Below are positions 34,041 to 42,596 of a DNA stretch of 64,000 bases, piece after piece. The notes below the pieces were generated by a model that worked only from the letters and a program-made list of their open reading frames with translations, was not told where the DNA came from and searched no databases. Source of the DNA: JAJDUF01 sp965238265 (lineage in GTDB: Bacteria; Chloroflexota; UBA11872; UBA12225; JAJDUF01). Position 1 is the stretch's first letter, and every line of letters begins with the position of its first letter. The stretch covers positions 4,030,001 to 4,094,000 of the forward strand of contig OZ250185.1 of NCBI GenBank assembly GCA_965238265.1, in the 5' to 3' direction. The position numbers were made by a program, and so were the translations under genes.

Positions 34041-34913
34041 CTAATAGATCACCTTATTCAGCGGATACTCGACCAAGCCCTCGGCGCCGGCACGCTTGAG
34101 CGAGGGGGCCAAGTCACGGACGACCGCGGCGTCCACGATGACCTCAATGGCGATCCAGTCGCCGCCCAGGAGATGGGAGATCGTGGGGGTGTGCAAGGCC
34201 GGCAATTGCCCGGTGACTTGCTCCAGCTTGTCCGCCGGTAGGTTCATTTTCAGGCCCACTTTGCCACTCGCTTGGAGCGCGCCCGTCAATAGGAGGGCCA
34301 GATTTTCCAGCTTCTCCCGTTTCCACGTATCGGCCCATGCCGCCGCATGAGCCACCAGCCGCGGCGTCGACTCGAGCAGTGTTGCTACGACACGGAGACG
34401 GTTTGCGCGCAAGGAAGACCCCGTCTCGGTCAGCTCCACAATCGCGTCGGCCAGCTCCGGCACCTTGACCTCGGTCGCCCCCCACGAGAACTCTACCTCG
34501 GCCTCCACGCCACGCTCCGCCAGGTAGCGTCGGGTGAAGCGCACAAGCTCGGTGGCAATCGTCTTGCCCTGGAGGTCTTCGGTCCGCTGAACCGGCGAGT
34601 CGTCAGGGACCGCCAAGACCCAGCGGGCCGGCTGATCCGTATGCCGGCTGTACGCCAGCTCCGCGACCTCGACCACCGCCGCATCACGCTCTTTGATCCA
34701 GTCCAGCCCGGTGATGCCGGCGTCGAGGACACCCGCTTCGACATAGTGCGGGATTTCCTGAGCGCGGATCAGCAGCGCTTCAAGCTCGGGATCGTCAATA
34801 TGGGGGACATATGACCGGTCGTTGAGCGTGATCCGATAGCCAGCCTGATGAAACAGGGCCAGCGTACGCTCTTGCAGACTGCCGGATGGCAGCCCTAGTC
34901 GCAGCTTCTTCAC
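34041..34913 (-). CDS. hisG: ATP phosphoribosyltransferase (long form)
   Basis: First enzyme of histidine synthesis: ATP plus PRPP gives phosphoribosyl-ATP. The 290 residues include the C-terminal regulatory ACT-like domain (about 215-290), so this is the long HisG that is feedback-inhibited without HisZ. Visible are LRLGLPSGSL at the start, EIPHYVEAGVLDAGITGLDWI, the PRPP-binding-loop region IVELTETGSSLRANRLRVV and the ACT-domain segment LGGDWIAIEVIVDAAVV. It is a single gene with no other his genes nearby. The start is ATG 34913. Its 3' end is close to the convergent 32139 gene. Confidence 0.94.
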   Translation of the reverse strand: MKKLRLGLPSGSLQERTLALFHQAGYRITLNDRSYVPHIDDPELEALLIRAQEIPHYVEAGVLDAGITGLDWIKERDAAVVEVAELAYSRHTDQPARWVLAVPDDSPVQRTEDLQGKTIATELVRFTRRYLAERGVEAEVEFSWGATEVKVPELADAIVELTETGSSLRANRLRVVATLLESTPRLVAHAAAWADTWKREKLENLALLLTGALQASGKVGLKMNLPADKLEQVTGQLPALHTPTISHLLGGDWIAIEVIVDAAVVRDLAPSLKRAGAEGLVEYPLNKVIY

Positions 34914-35058
34914 AAACCATGCTCCTGCGGAGATGTTGCGTCAACGAGAGTTCGGAGAACAGAGTACTATAGAGGAGCGGCCGGCATGACGCTGGCCCCG
35001 GCGAGGACGAAAGCGATGGCAGCCGGTCCGCTCACTAGGGATTAGAGGAACTTGGTAT

Positions 35059-35087
35059 TTGACGCGCGTGCTGACGGGTGGCATGAT
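35059..35087 (+). promoter_or_regulatory. Candidate sigma-70-type promoter
   Basis: TTGACG (35059-35064), 17-bp spacer, CATGAT (35082-35087). It would start transcription about 8 bp before the ATG of the DUF433-type gene. Four of six -10 bases match. Confidence 0.4.
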
Positions 35088-35101
35088 GCGGCCGGAAGGG
35101 T

Positions 35102-35770
35102 ATGAAGGTGATTGTTGATGCGTCTCGCGCCTTCGCCGGTGTCTACCGACCGGCGGCGGTAGCTCGCTATCTCCGCGCCGACGTTGGCGGCCCTGCGCGC
35201 TCCTGGAAAGTGCTGCGGTGGGTCCGCAATGGGCTGGCGCACCCTGACTTGACGGACGTTGACGGTCGTGACATGATCCTTACGTTCGAGGACCTTATCT
35301 CGCTACGGATGATCGCAATTTTCCGTAGCTATGGGCATAGTCTACAACGTATCAAGCGTATCGAGAATCACTTCCGGAAGCTGACGAACGATCCACTGCC
35401 TTTTGCGACACGCCCGTTCTGGGTTGACCGTGACGATATCTTCACCGAGCTTGCTGCACAGCTTGTCTCCGGCGTGAAGCAAGGACAAGCAGCGCTACCC
35501 TTCTTGCGCGATCATCTGCAGAAGGTCAAGTTGGAGTTTGACGAGCAAGAGCGAGCCAACGCTTGGCAGCCGTACTCACACGTTTCGCTAAGACCCACCA
35601 TCCAGTTCGGGCAGCCGTGCGTTGACGGAACACGTGTTCCGACGCGCGTCGTCTGGGGCATGATAAATCGCGGCGATGGCATCGCTCACGTAGCCACAGT
35701 CCTGGATTTGGAAGAGAGCGAGGTTGAGGACGCCTACTCGTGGGAGCAGAAGCTCCAAGCGGCTGCCTAG
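35102..35770 (+). CDS. DUF433-type antitoxin with MerR-like N-terminal domain
   Basis: 222-residue protein with two parts. Residues about 14-110 look like a MerR-type helix-turn-helix (VYRPAAVARYLR, then WVRNGLAHPD, then MILTFEDLISLRMIAIFRSYGHSLQRIK). Residues about 160-215 hold a DUF433 domain (QFGQPCVDGTRVPTRVVWGMI, VATVLDLEESEVEDAY). DUF433 proteins are typical antitoxins of DUF5615 PIN-like toxins, and the next gene is of that type. The long form with a separate DNA-binding head suggests it represses its own operon. The ATG is immediately preceded by GGAAGGG. Confidence 0.75.
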   Translation: MKVIVDASRAFAGVYRPAAVARYLRADVGGPARSWKVLRWVRNGLAHPDLTDVDGRDMILTFEDLISLRMIAIFRSYGHSLQRIKRIENHFRKLTNDPLPFATRPFWVDRDDIFTELAAQLVSGVKQGQAALPFLRDHLQKVKLEFDEQERANAWQPYSHVSLRPTIQFGQPCVDGTRVPTRVVWGMINRGDGIAHVATVLDLEESEVEDAYSWEQKLQAAA

Positions 35771-36200
35771 AGCAGTCCTATGCCTCCTCGATAAGGGTCT
35801 CTCGTGGCGGATTGCCGAAGCCCTCAACTTGGTGAGCTATCGGTTTACGAGCGTCAGGGAAGAGTTCGGCCCGCGAAGAAGCGGGCCAGACGACCGCGAG
35901 ATCATTGAGTGGTGTACACAGAATAAGGCTGCTTGGTTCACTCTTGATGACGACGCAAAGCGCGAGCATGAAGCGCTCCTCCGCGCTGGCCACGTCTCCG
36001 TGGTCTGGATACGGCAACCGGGAGTCGGCTTGAGTGAGCGTGAGCAATTCACGCGAATCGTCCGTTATCTGGAGCGATTCCTGACCGAGCTAGAGAATGG
36101 CACCGGCCTGCACTTTGAGGTCACCACAGGTGATAGCCTCGTCGTACTCTGGGACGGCAAAGGGCCCAAGCGTGAGCGGAAGCGCCCAAGGCGGAGATGA
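35724..36200 (+). CDS. DUF5615 PIN-like toxin
   Basis: About 140-158 residues. LCLLDKGLSWRIAEALNLVSYRFTSVREEFG matches the start of DUF5615 proteins, followed by DDREIIEWCTQNKAAWFTLDDDAKREHEALL with the acidic residues of the PIN-like active site. A basic tail (RERKRPRRR) closes the protein. No ATG or GTG lies near the expected N-terminus. TTG 35724 overlaps the antitoxin gene by 47 bp and adds about 15 residues, so the true start is unclear and a small indel is possible. It overlaps the DUF433 gene, as usual for this toxin-antitoxin pair. Presumed RNase. Confidence 0.7.
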   Translation: MRTPTRGSRSSKRLPRAVLCLLDKGLSWRIAEALNLVSYRFTSVREEFGPRRSGPDDREIIEWCTQNKAAWFTLDDDAKREHEALLRAGHVSVVWIRQPGVGLSEREQFTRIVRYLERFLTELENGTGLHFEVTTGDSLVVLWDGKGPKRERKRPRRR

Positions 36201-36291
36201 GGACCCTAGTCGCGGATGCGCCGGCTAGAAGTTGAGCAAGGTGGTGTCTGGGCGCTGTCCCAAGCGTAGTCCGTGTCGTGGCTCCCCTAAC

Positions 36292-37128
36292 TCACCCGCT
36301 CGCCGGTCGGGTGGCGGTGAGGAGGCAGTAGCCGAGCAGGCCGTCGCGGGTGGCCTGTCGGGCGGCGCGCGCCATCGTGCGGCCGGCGCCGAGGTCTACG
36401 TCACCCAGATCAATCTTCCCCAGGCCGGCCAAGATCGAGACGCCCATGAGCTTGGTCTGGATGTCGGCGATCAGTTTGGCGATGGCGGCGTCGTGCTCCT
36501 CGGTAGCGATCCGGGCAAAGCCGGCGGCGGTCAGGATCGCGGCGTAGCGCTGCACCGGCTGGGCATCGGCCACGCAGGCCACCCACGCCGCGATCCCCTG
36601 GAGGGCCTCCGGCAGGGGGCCGTTGACCGTGAGGTCCGTGATACCGACCCGACCGCTTGGTGCCAGCACACGGTACATCTCGGATGCAGCCTGCGCCTTG
36701 CTGGGGAAGGTGCAGAAGGCACACTCGCAGATCACCGCCGTGAAGCTGCCATCGTAGAACGGCAGCGACTCCGCATCGCCGACCTCGAAGGCGGTTCGTT
36801 CAGCGACACCCGCCGCTGCCGCTGCCGCGGTCGCCCGCTCAATCTGCTGCGCCCCGTAGTCTACGCCGGTGACGTGACACCCGAACTCCTGCGCCAGCAA
36901 AACGCTCGTCGTGCCGGTACCGCAGGCGATATCGAGCACGCGGTCCGCCGGGCCGAGCCGGAGCCGCTTGCCGAGGTGGCGCGTCAACTCCAAGCCGCCG
37001 GGGTGTAGCGACTCTCCCACGAGCAGCGAGAGCCACTCCTGCCCGTAGACGGCGGCGCAGCAGGCTTTGAGCGCCGTGGCTTCACCGTCAGCGGCTGCCG
37101 TGAACGTCTCGGCGGTGACAGCACTCAT
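36292..37128 (-). CDS. Class I SAM-dependent methyltransferase
   Basis: 278-residue methyltransferase of the UbiE/ArsM-like group. The SAM motif VLDIACGTGTTSVLL is at about residues 51-65, followed by VTGVDYG and EVGDAESLPF. The post-core segment ICECAFCTFPSK has two cysteines three residues apart, and ITDLTVNGPLP follows. ATG 37128 overlaps the stop of the radical SAM gene by 4 bp (ATGA), so the two are co-translated. The neighbour makes a lipid or other radical-SAM product a possible methyl acceptor. Similarity to arsenite methyltransferases is only general: the expected third Cys is not evident. Confidence 0.83.
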   Translation of the reverse strand: MSAVTAETFTAAADGEATALKACCAAVYGQEWLSLLVGESLHPGGLELTRHLGKRLRLGPADRVLDIACGTGTTSVLLAQEFGCHVTGVDYGAQQIERATAAAAAAGVAERTAFEVGDAESLPFYDGSFTAVICECAFCTFPSKAQAASEMYRVLAPSGRVGITDLTVNGPLPEALQGIAAWVACVADAQPVQRYAAILTAAGFARIATEEHDAAIAKLIADIQTKLMGVSILAGLGKIDLGDVDLGAGRTMARAARQATRDGLLGYCLLTATRPASG

Positions 37129-38750
37129 CGTCCGTTGGTGAAGTGGTCGTTGGCGAGCCGCGGATACCGCTCGACGATCCGCTCGCGCAACTCCGGCGGC
37201 GTGACGACCCCCCGGCCGCCAGGGCCCGGCACGAAGCGCAGCGGCTCCACATCGCCGATGATGGCTCCATCTCCATTGCCGGCGTGGCGCGCCCGTGCGC
37301 GGTCGCGCTCGCGGGCCGCGAGCTGCATGCGGGCCGCCTCGCGGTAGCCCATATTGTTGTAGGCGCAGAAGGGAATCTGCTTTCCGTCGGGCAGCAGGAT
37401 TTCCTTGCAGCACTTCATCACGTTCTTCAGGCTGAACGTATAGGTATCGAGGAAGTCGGTGAGCATAATCATGAACACCCGGTCGGCCAGCTCACCAACA
37501 TCCATCATGGGCAGGTTGCAGGCAGCGCAAGCAAGCTGGAACTGGGTCGCCACGCTCGTCGAGCCGGCCACCGCCGACGTGGACCAGAGGTCCTCCAGCA
37601 CCTTTCTGATTTCGCCTTCGACATCGGGTACGGTCCGGTTGGTGAGGTAGTCGAGATAATCCTCCACCTCCAACATGCGCGGCAGCGGCGCGACCAGATC
37701 ATCTTCGACATACGCATAGGTCACGGAATTGCAGGTCGGGAAGCAGCAGGGGATCGGCACGAAGTCGCTCTTGACGAACAGGCCGTCGGTTTGCTCCTCG
37801 ATGGCCTGCACAATGTCGGGGTTCGTCACCCGTTGCAGCGGATCGTGGTCGGTCGTATGTCGCCCGGAGTGGAAGACCGGCTGGAAGTTGATGCCCCGCA
37901 CCGCCGGGTGCTCAAGACCGAACTTGACGATCTCACCGACCTCATCGAGGTTCAAGTTGCGGTCAATGGCCGGGACGAGGATGACGCGCTTGCCGATAGC
38001 GTGCAGCCGGTCGAGAGCGAGCTTTTTCTCGGCCAGCAGGTTCTCTTCCGCGCGCAGAGTTTGGTGCGTCCGCTCCTTGAAGCCGTCGAACTGCAAGTAG
38101 ACGAATATGTCCAGGTCTGCGAGAGCGGCCAGGAAGTCATCGTCACGGGCAATGCGCCGGCCATTGGTGTTGAGCATCACGTGGGGGAGGCCCTTGTCCT
38201 TGGCAAGGCGCATCATCTCGACGATCTGCGGATGGATGGACGGCTCACCGCCGGAGAACTGCACGATCTCCGGCTGGCCCTCCGTCTCGATGAAGCGGTC
38301 GAGAATTCGGTCTACCTCTTCGAGGGTCAGGTTAAACCCTGATTGCGCGTCGGCAAAGCACAAGGGACAATCGAAGTTGCAGGCCGAGTTGACCTCGATG
38401 ATGCCGAGGCAGGCGTGCTGCTTGTGCTCCGGGCAGAGGCCGCAGTCATAGGGACAGCCTTCGACGACTTCAGTGGAGAAGTCCAGCGGGATGGTGCCCG
38501 GCTTGTTGAACTTCACCGAGGCGGTGTAGGCCTCGGCATCGGAGTAGATCAGCCCCTCGAACCAGCCGTGCTCCGGGCAGCGCTTCCGCATATAGACCTT
38601 GTTGTCGCGGATGATGACCTGCCCGTCAATGATGCGCCGGCATTCCGGGCACATGCTCCGCGTCAGCTCGTGGAAGACGTAATCGAGGTCTTGCTTCTCG
38701 GTGGTCTGCGCCGCGGTGTCTATCTGGGGTTGCGGGATAGTCTGAACCAT
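37125..38750 (-). CDS. Tes-like radical SAM protein (MJ0619/tetraether-synthase family)
   Basis: 541-residue radical SAM enzyme. The N-terminal zinc/rubredoxin-like part has C34-P-E-C37 and C58-P-E-H-G. Then C99-x3-C103-x2-C106 with PEHKQHAC114 precedes the radical SAM motif C124-x3-C128-x2-C131 (NSACNFDCPLC). Further cysteines at C-C-F-P-T-C and ACAACN lie in the C-terminal half. This multi-cluster order is that of the archaeal tetraether lipid synthase (Tes) family, which joins lipid chains by C-C bonds, and of its bacterial homologs. It is first of a two-gene operon with a methyltransferase. The bacterial members are mostly uncharacterised, so the substrate is inference. Confidence 0.85.
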   Translation of the reverse strand: MVQTIPQPQIDTAAQTTEKQDLDYVFHELTRSMCPECRRIIDGQVIIRDNKVYMRKRCPEHGWFEGLIYSDAEAYTASVKFNKPGTIPLDFSTEVVEGCPYDCGLCPEHKQHACLGIIEVNSACNFDCPLCFADAQSGFNLTLEEVDRILDRFIETEGQPEIVQFSGGEPSIHPQIVEMMRLAKDKGLPHVMLNTNGRRIARDDDFLAALADLDIFVYLQFDGFKERTHQTLRAEENLLAEKKLALDRLHAIGKRVILVPAIDRNLNLDEVGEIVKFGLEHPAVRGINFQPVFHSGRHTTDHDPLQRVTNPDIVQAIEEQTDGLFVKSDFVPIPCCFPTCNSVTYAYVEDDLVAPLPRMLEVEDYLDYLTNRTVPDVEGEIRKVLEDLWSTSAVAGSTSVATQFQLACAACNLPMMDVGELADRVFMIMLTDFLDTYTFSLKNVMKCCKEILLPDGKQIPFCAYNNMGYREAARMQLAARERDRARARHAGNGDGAIIGDVEPLRFVPGPGGRGVVTPPELRERIVERYPRLANDHFTNGR

Positions 38751-38999
38751 GGCGGAATGCTCCTCCTCACGGTACGGCAGAGCACGGTGATACAGTCATC
38801 ATAATAATGGACTACGGCCTCGTTTGTGGGCAATAGGCGTTATGGCTATACTGATGATAGCGCCAGGTCGGCTAGGTTGACATCCTCACGCTCGCATTCC
38901 AGCACTGCCGGAAGCTGTGGATCCAGGTTGTCTGGGGCAGCCGGGGAGGATGGCCATGCGTAGGTATGTGCTCACCCGCGCTGCCCGTTGGCATAGTAC

Positions 39000-39554
39000 G
39001 TGACGCCGCAGGCCGGGTGGCTGCCGGTAGCGCTGTTGCTCGCTCTGCTTGGAGCCGGGTGTGACCTCCGTGCGACCGGTGATCCTCCGCCCTCGCCCTC
39101 GGCTGCACTGCAACGTGCCGACGCCGCGCCGCCGCCGCTGCCGACTGCCCGGCCGTCCGGCAGCACCGCGATCCAGGACTGCCCGGTCACCAAGCGTACC
39201 ATTGCCACGCCGCCAACAGCCGTGGCCAGCGGGCGTGGCTTCCTCCCACGTGGTCCGTATTACGTGAGTCCGGATAGGCAGGTCTGGGGACAGGATTGGG
39301 GGTGGACCAGCACGCCTGGTACTCGGAAGGTCCTCTGGCTCAAACCGCTAGGGGCACCGCTGGAGCTACGCGGGCGGCGCCTAGACGCCGAGGCACCACC
39401 GCTAGGGATTGATACCGGTGGAGATAGTCGTGATGGTTTCCAGGCGAGCCATTTGATCTTCCCGACCGAGGGTTGCTGGGAGATCGTGGCCCAGTCGGGC
39501 AACAGTGTATTGCGGTTCGTCATGTACATACGCTCCGTATCCGACTCATCGTAA
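39000..39554 (+). CDS. Small lipoprotein of unknown function
   Basis: 184 residues with a signal peptide (VALLLALLGAGC) and a good lipobox LGAGC giving a lipid-modified Cys at about residue 21. A Pro/Ala/Ser-rich linker follows, then a beta-rich domain of about 110 residues with Trp-rich segments (QVWGQDWGW, TRKVLWLKPLG) and GCWEIVAQSGNSVLRFVMYI at the end. It is probably anchored outside the cell. The start is GTG 39000 with no clear ribosome site, so a different start is possible. It is divergent from the radical SAM operon and followed by repeats. No family recognised. Confidence 0.65.
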   Translation: MTPQAGWLPVALLLALLGAGCDLRATGDPPPSPSAALQRADAAPPPLPTARPSGSTAIQDCPVTKRTIATPPTAVASGRGFLPRGPYYVSPDRQVWGQDWGWTSTPGTRKVLWLKPLGAPLELRGRRLDAEAPPLGIDTGGDSRDGFQASHLIFPTEGCWEIVAQSGNSVLRFVMYIRSVSDSS

Positions 39555-39641
39555 CAGGACGCAACGCGGGCAGGATTGAGGAGGGCTGACAAGGGTAGGT
39601 TTTCGTGATGCGCGTCCCTCGCCCAGAGTGAGAGAGGCCTG

Positions 39642-39710
39642 GATTCCCGCTTGCGCGGGAATGACGGGCAGCAGACTCCCCCTCTCTATCGCTTGGCGAT
39701 GGAGAGGGGG
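39642..39710. repeat. Two dispersed palindromes side by side
   Basis: 39642-39665 is a reversed TCATTCCCGC-family copy; 39678-39710 is CCCCCTCTCTATCGC with its mirror. They separate the lipoprotein gene from the 3' end of the aro operon. Confidence 0.85.
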
Positions 39711-39727
39711 CCGGGGAGTGAGGAGGC

Positions 39728-40285
39728 TCATTCCCTCGCCGTCGCTGCCAGATGGCCCCTGATGACTGCGGCGACGCGGGCCGGCGGCAAGGTATCCGTC
39801 TTGACCGTCAGGTGCGCGAGCGCGTAGGCGGCCGCGCGCTCCGCCAGCAGGGAGCGAATCCGCGCCAACGGGTCCGGTGTGTCGAGGAGCGGGCGCACAG
39901 CGCCGGCTGCCAGCTGACGCCGGAGCCGCTTCAGAATTGTCTCCGGTCGCGCTTGCAGGGCGACGACGAGACTGGACCGGAAAAGCAGCCGGCGGTTCTC
40001 CGCCGCGACCGGAGCGCCCCCACCAGTGGCAATGACGCGCTGCTCGCCCGCACACGCCTGCGCGACGGCCGCCCGCTCGACGGCACGAAAGTGTGTCTCG
40101 CCATCCTCGGCAAAGATGCGCTCGATCGGCTTGCCGGCCAGCGCGACAATGAGATCGTCGGTGTCCACCGGACGCCAGCCCAGCCGCGCTGCCAGCAACG
40201 AGCAGACGCGCGACTTGCCGGTGCAGCTGAAGCCGATGAGCACGACTCGCCGCACCTCGGCCGGCAGGGAGGCGTCCTGACTCAC
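39728..40285 (-). CDS. aroK: Shikimate kinase
   Basis: 185-residue P-loop kinase that phosphorylates shikimate at O3. The Walker A motif is GFSCTGKS (residues 18-25). Shikimate-binding residues lie in DTDDLIV and the Arg-containing FRAVERAAV region, and VIATGGGAPV is the conserved GGG loop. RPLL with the following lid Arg residues also fits. It is the last gene of the four-gene aro operon, starting 9 bp after the aroE stop. Length is normal. Confidence 0.93.
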   Translation of the reverse strand: MSQDASLPAEVRRVVLIGFSCTGKSRVCSLLAARLGWRPVDTDDLIVALAGKPIERIFAEDGETHFRAVERAAVAQACAGEQRVIATGGGAPVAAENRRLLFRSSLVVALQARPETILKRLRRQLAAGAVRPLLDTPDPLARIRSLLAERAAAYALAHLTVKTDTLPPARVAAVIRGHLAATARE

Positions 40286-40294
40286 GGCGCCGTC

Positions 40295-41203
40295 CTACCC
40301 GGCCTGCTCCCGCTCGGCCATCGCCTGCCGGCCATGCGCCATCATCAGCTCGACCGGCGCCGGCCGCCCGGTCCACAGCTCGAACGATGCTGCTCCTTGA
40401 TAAATCAGCATCGGCAGACCGCCCTGCGTGCGGTACCCCTGCGTTCGCGCTGTCCGGAGCAGCGGAGTCTCGGCCGGGTTATAGACCAGGTCGTAGACCA
40501 GTGCGCCCGGTGGCAGCGCCGCCACGAGCGTATCCGCCAGCGGTGCAGCATCGGCCGCCGGCCCATGCGCCATGCCGACCGTAGTCGTGTTGACCAGCAG
40601 AGCGGCGCCTTGGAGCGCCGGACGTACCGCCGCGGCCTGAAGCGGGCCGGCAGCCAAGCGGGCGGCGTCAAAGCTGGCAGCCAAGGTGGCGACCAGTCGT
40701 TTCGCCCGGCTCACGGTACGATTGGCAACGGTCACGTGCCGCGCGCCGGCTTGCAGGAGGGCCACCGCGACCGCTCGCGCCGCGCCACCCGCGCCCAGAA
40801 TCAGTGCTGATGCCCCCTGCGGGTCGCACGCGGCGTCGGTGAGGCCGCGGAGGAAGCCGGCAGCGTCGGTGTTGTGTCCGATCAGCCGGTCGCCTGCTTT
40901 CCGGACCGTGTTCACGGCGCCGATCAGCCGGGCCTCCGTGCTGAGTTCGTCAATGGCAGCGGCGACGGCCTCTTTGTGCGGCACGGTGACGTTGACTCCC
41001 AGCCACTGCGGCCCGCGCAGCTCGGTCATAAACGCGGGTAGCTCCTCCGGTGGTGTTTCGCGGGCCACGTAGCGCACCGGGAGACCCAAGTGGTCGAATG
41101 CCGGCTGCTGGAAACGGGGGGAGATGGAGTGGGCGAGGGGATAGCCGATCACCGCCGTACACCGCACGGCGTCTGCGGGCCGGCGGGGTAGCTCAGAGGA
41201 CAC
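40295..41203 (-). CDS. aroE: Shikimate dehydrogenase (NADP)
   Basis: 302-residue enzyme that reduces 3-dehydroshikimate to shikimate. Visible are GYPLAHSISPRFQQPAF, the catalytic Lys in VNVTVPHKEAV, GAVNTV, HNTDAAGFLRGL with its Asp, the glycine-rich NADP loop ILGAGGAARAVAVALL followed by NRTVSRAKRL, and LIYQGAASFELWTG near the end. It overlaps the aroA end by 11 bp and precedes aroK by 9 bp. Full length. Confidence 0.95.
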   Translation of the reverse strand: MSSELPRRPADAVRCTAVIGYPLAHSISPRFQQPAFDHLGLPVRYVARETPPEELPAFMTELRGPQWLGVNVTVPHKEAVAAAIDELSTEARLIGAVNTVRKAGDRLIGHNTDAAGFLRGLTDAACDPQGASALILGAGGAARAVAVALLQAGARHVTVANRTVSRAKRLVATLAASFDAARLAAGPLQAAAVRPALQGAALLVNTTTVGMAHGPAADAAPLADTLVAALPPGALVYDLVYNPAETPLLRTARTQGYRTQGGLPMLIYQGAASFELWTGRPAPVELMMAHGRQAMAEREQAG

Positions 41204-42596
41204 GTGCGGCTCCGGGCGCTAGATGTTCGAGATCGTGCCAGAAACCGGGATAGGAGACCTCGACCGTTTCCGCGCCGCCGACGAGCACCGGACCGGCGCT
41301 GACCAGACCGGCGATGCACGCCATCATGGCGAGCCGATGGTCGCCGTGCGCGTCGGCCTCACCCCCGGCCAGGGTGCGTGTCCCCCGGATGACTAGGCCG
41401 TCGGGCAGCTCCTCCACCTGTCCTCCCAAGGTGGTCAGCTCGCCGGCAACGGCGGCCAAGCGGTCCGATTCCTTGACGCGCAGCTCGGCGGCGTCATGGA
41501 TGGTGGTCGTTCCTTCCGCCAGCGCGGCCGCCAGTGCCAGGATGGGCACTTCGTCGAGGAGCCTGGGGATTAGCTCGCCGCCGACACGCACGCCACGCAG
41601 CCGGCTCGATTCGGCAGTGATGTCTGCCACCGGCTCGCCGCCCGCCGGCCGTCGGTTGGTAAGCGTGAGGCGACCACCCATCTCCGTCAGTACGTCGAGC
41701 AGCCCCGCCCGCCCAGGATTGATGCCAACCCGCTCGACAGTTACGCTGGCCCGCGGGTGTAGCAGCGCCGCGACCAGCCAGAATGCAGCGGAGGAGAGAT
41801 CGCCGGGCACGGCTACGTCAACGGCTTCCAGCGCGGCCGCTCCTACGAGAGTCAGGTGACGGCCCTCGACCCGCAGCGACGCGCCCTGCGCCCGGAGCAT
41901 GCGCTCGGTGTGATCCCGACTGGCCGCCGGCTCATGGAGCACGGTCGTCCCCGTGGCCTGCAAACCGGCGAGCAGCAGGCACGACTTGAGCTGGGCGCTG
42001 GCGACGGGTAGCTCGTATTCGATGGCCCGCAACTGCGCCGGTGACAGCGCCATGGGCAAGCAACGGTTGTCGTCGCGGCCCACAATGCGGGCGCCCATCG
42101 CGGTGAGTGGCTCGATGACCCGTCCCATCGGCCGCCGCCGCAGCGAGGCGTCGCCAGTGAGGACCGAGAAAAAGGGCCGTCCGGCCAAGATGCCGCTCAA
42201 CAGCCGGGCCGTCGTCCCCGAGTTCGCAGCGTCCAGCACGTCCGCCGGCTCGTGCAACCCCTCGCCGCCGGCGCCTTCGATCACCAAGTCGGCCACACGA
42301 TGGACGGCGCCGTTGCTGGCTACCGAATCCGGTGTTGCCAGGGCCGGCGAGAGGCTGCCATCCGGCCAGCGCCAGCGCACTGTGGCGCCCAATGCCTCGA
42401 CGCTGGCGATGGATGCGCGGCAATCGGCGCCGAGTCCAGCGCCGGTCACGCGTGCGCTGCCCGTGGCAATCGCATTGAGTAGGATGGCACGGTGGGAGAT
42501 GGACTTATCGCCCGGCACCGCGATCTTGCCCGTCAGGCCCGTCGGAGCTTGGACGCTGCGTAGCTCGACTGTCGCGGCAGCGCCGGAGGAGATCAT
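41193..42596 (-). CDS. aroA: 3-phosphoshikimate 1-carboxyvinyltransferase (EPSP synthase)
   Basis: 467-residue two-domain enzyme that transfers enolpyruvyl from PEP to shikimate-3-phosphate. Visible are the substrate loop VPGDKSISHRAI, LDAANSGTTARLLSGIL (the equivalent of the LGNAGT PEP loop), LTGDASLRRRPMGRVIEPL, SAQLKSCLLLAGL, RDHTERML, PGDLSSAAFW and the late VKESDRL and DHRLAMM motifs. SGTTARL in place of the NAGTA loop suggests a class II-like (glyphosate-tolerant) EPSPS, but that is inference. It overlaps aroF by 4 bp and aroE by 11 bp, so the operon is tightly coupled. Confidence 0.95.
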   Translation of the reverse strand: MISSGAAATVELRSVQAPTGLTGKIAVPGDKSISHRAILLNAIATGSARVTGAGLGADCRASIASVEALGATVRWRWPDGSLSPALATPDSVASNGAVHRVADLVIEGAGGEGLHEPADVLDAANSGTTARLLSGILAGRPFFSVLTGDASLRRRPMGRVIEPLTAMGARIVGRDDNRCLPMALSPAQLRAIEYELPVASAQLKSCLLLAGLQATGTTVLHEPAASRDHTERMLRAQGASLRVEGRHLTLVGAAALEAVDVAVPGDLSSAAFWLVAALLHPRASVTVERVGINPGRAGLLDVLTEMGGRLTLTNRRPAGGEPVADITAESSRLRGVRVGGELIPRLLDEVPILALAAALAEGTTTIHDAAELRVKESDRLAAVAGELTTLGGQVEELPDGLVIRGTRTLAGGEADAHGDHRLAMMACIAGLVSAGPVLVGGAETVEVSYPGFWHDLEHLAPGAARVL

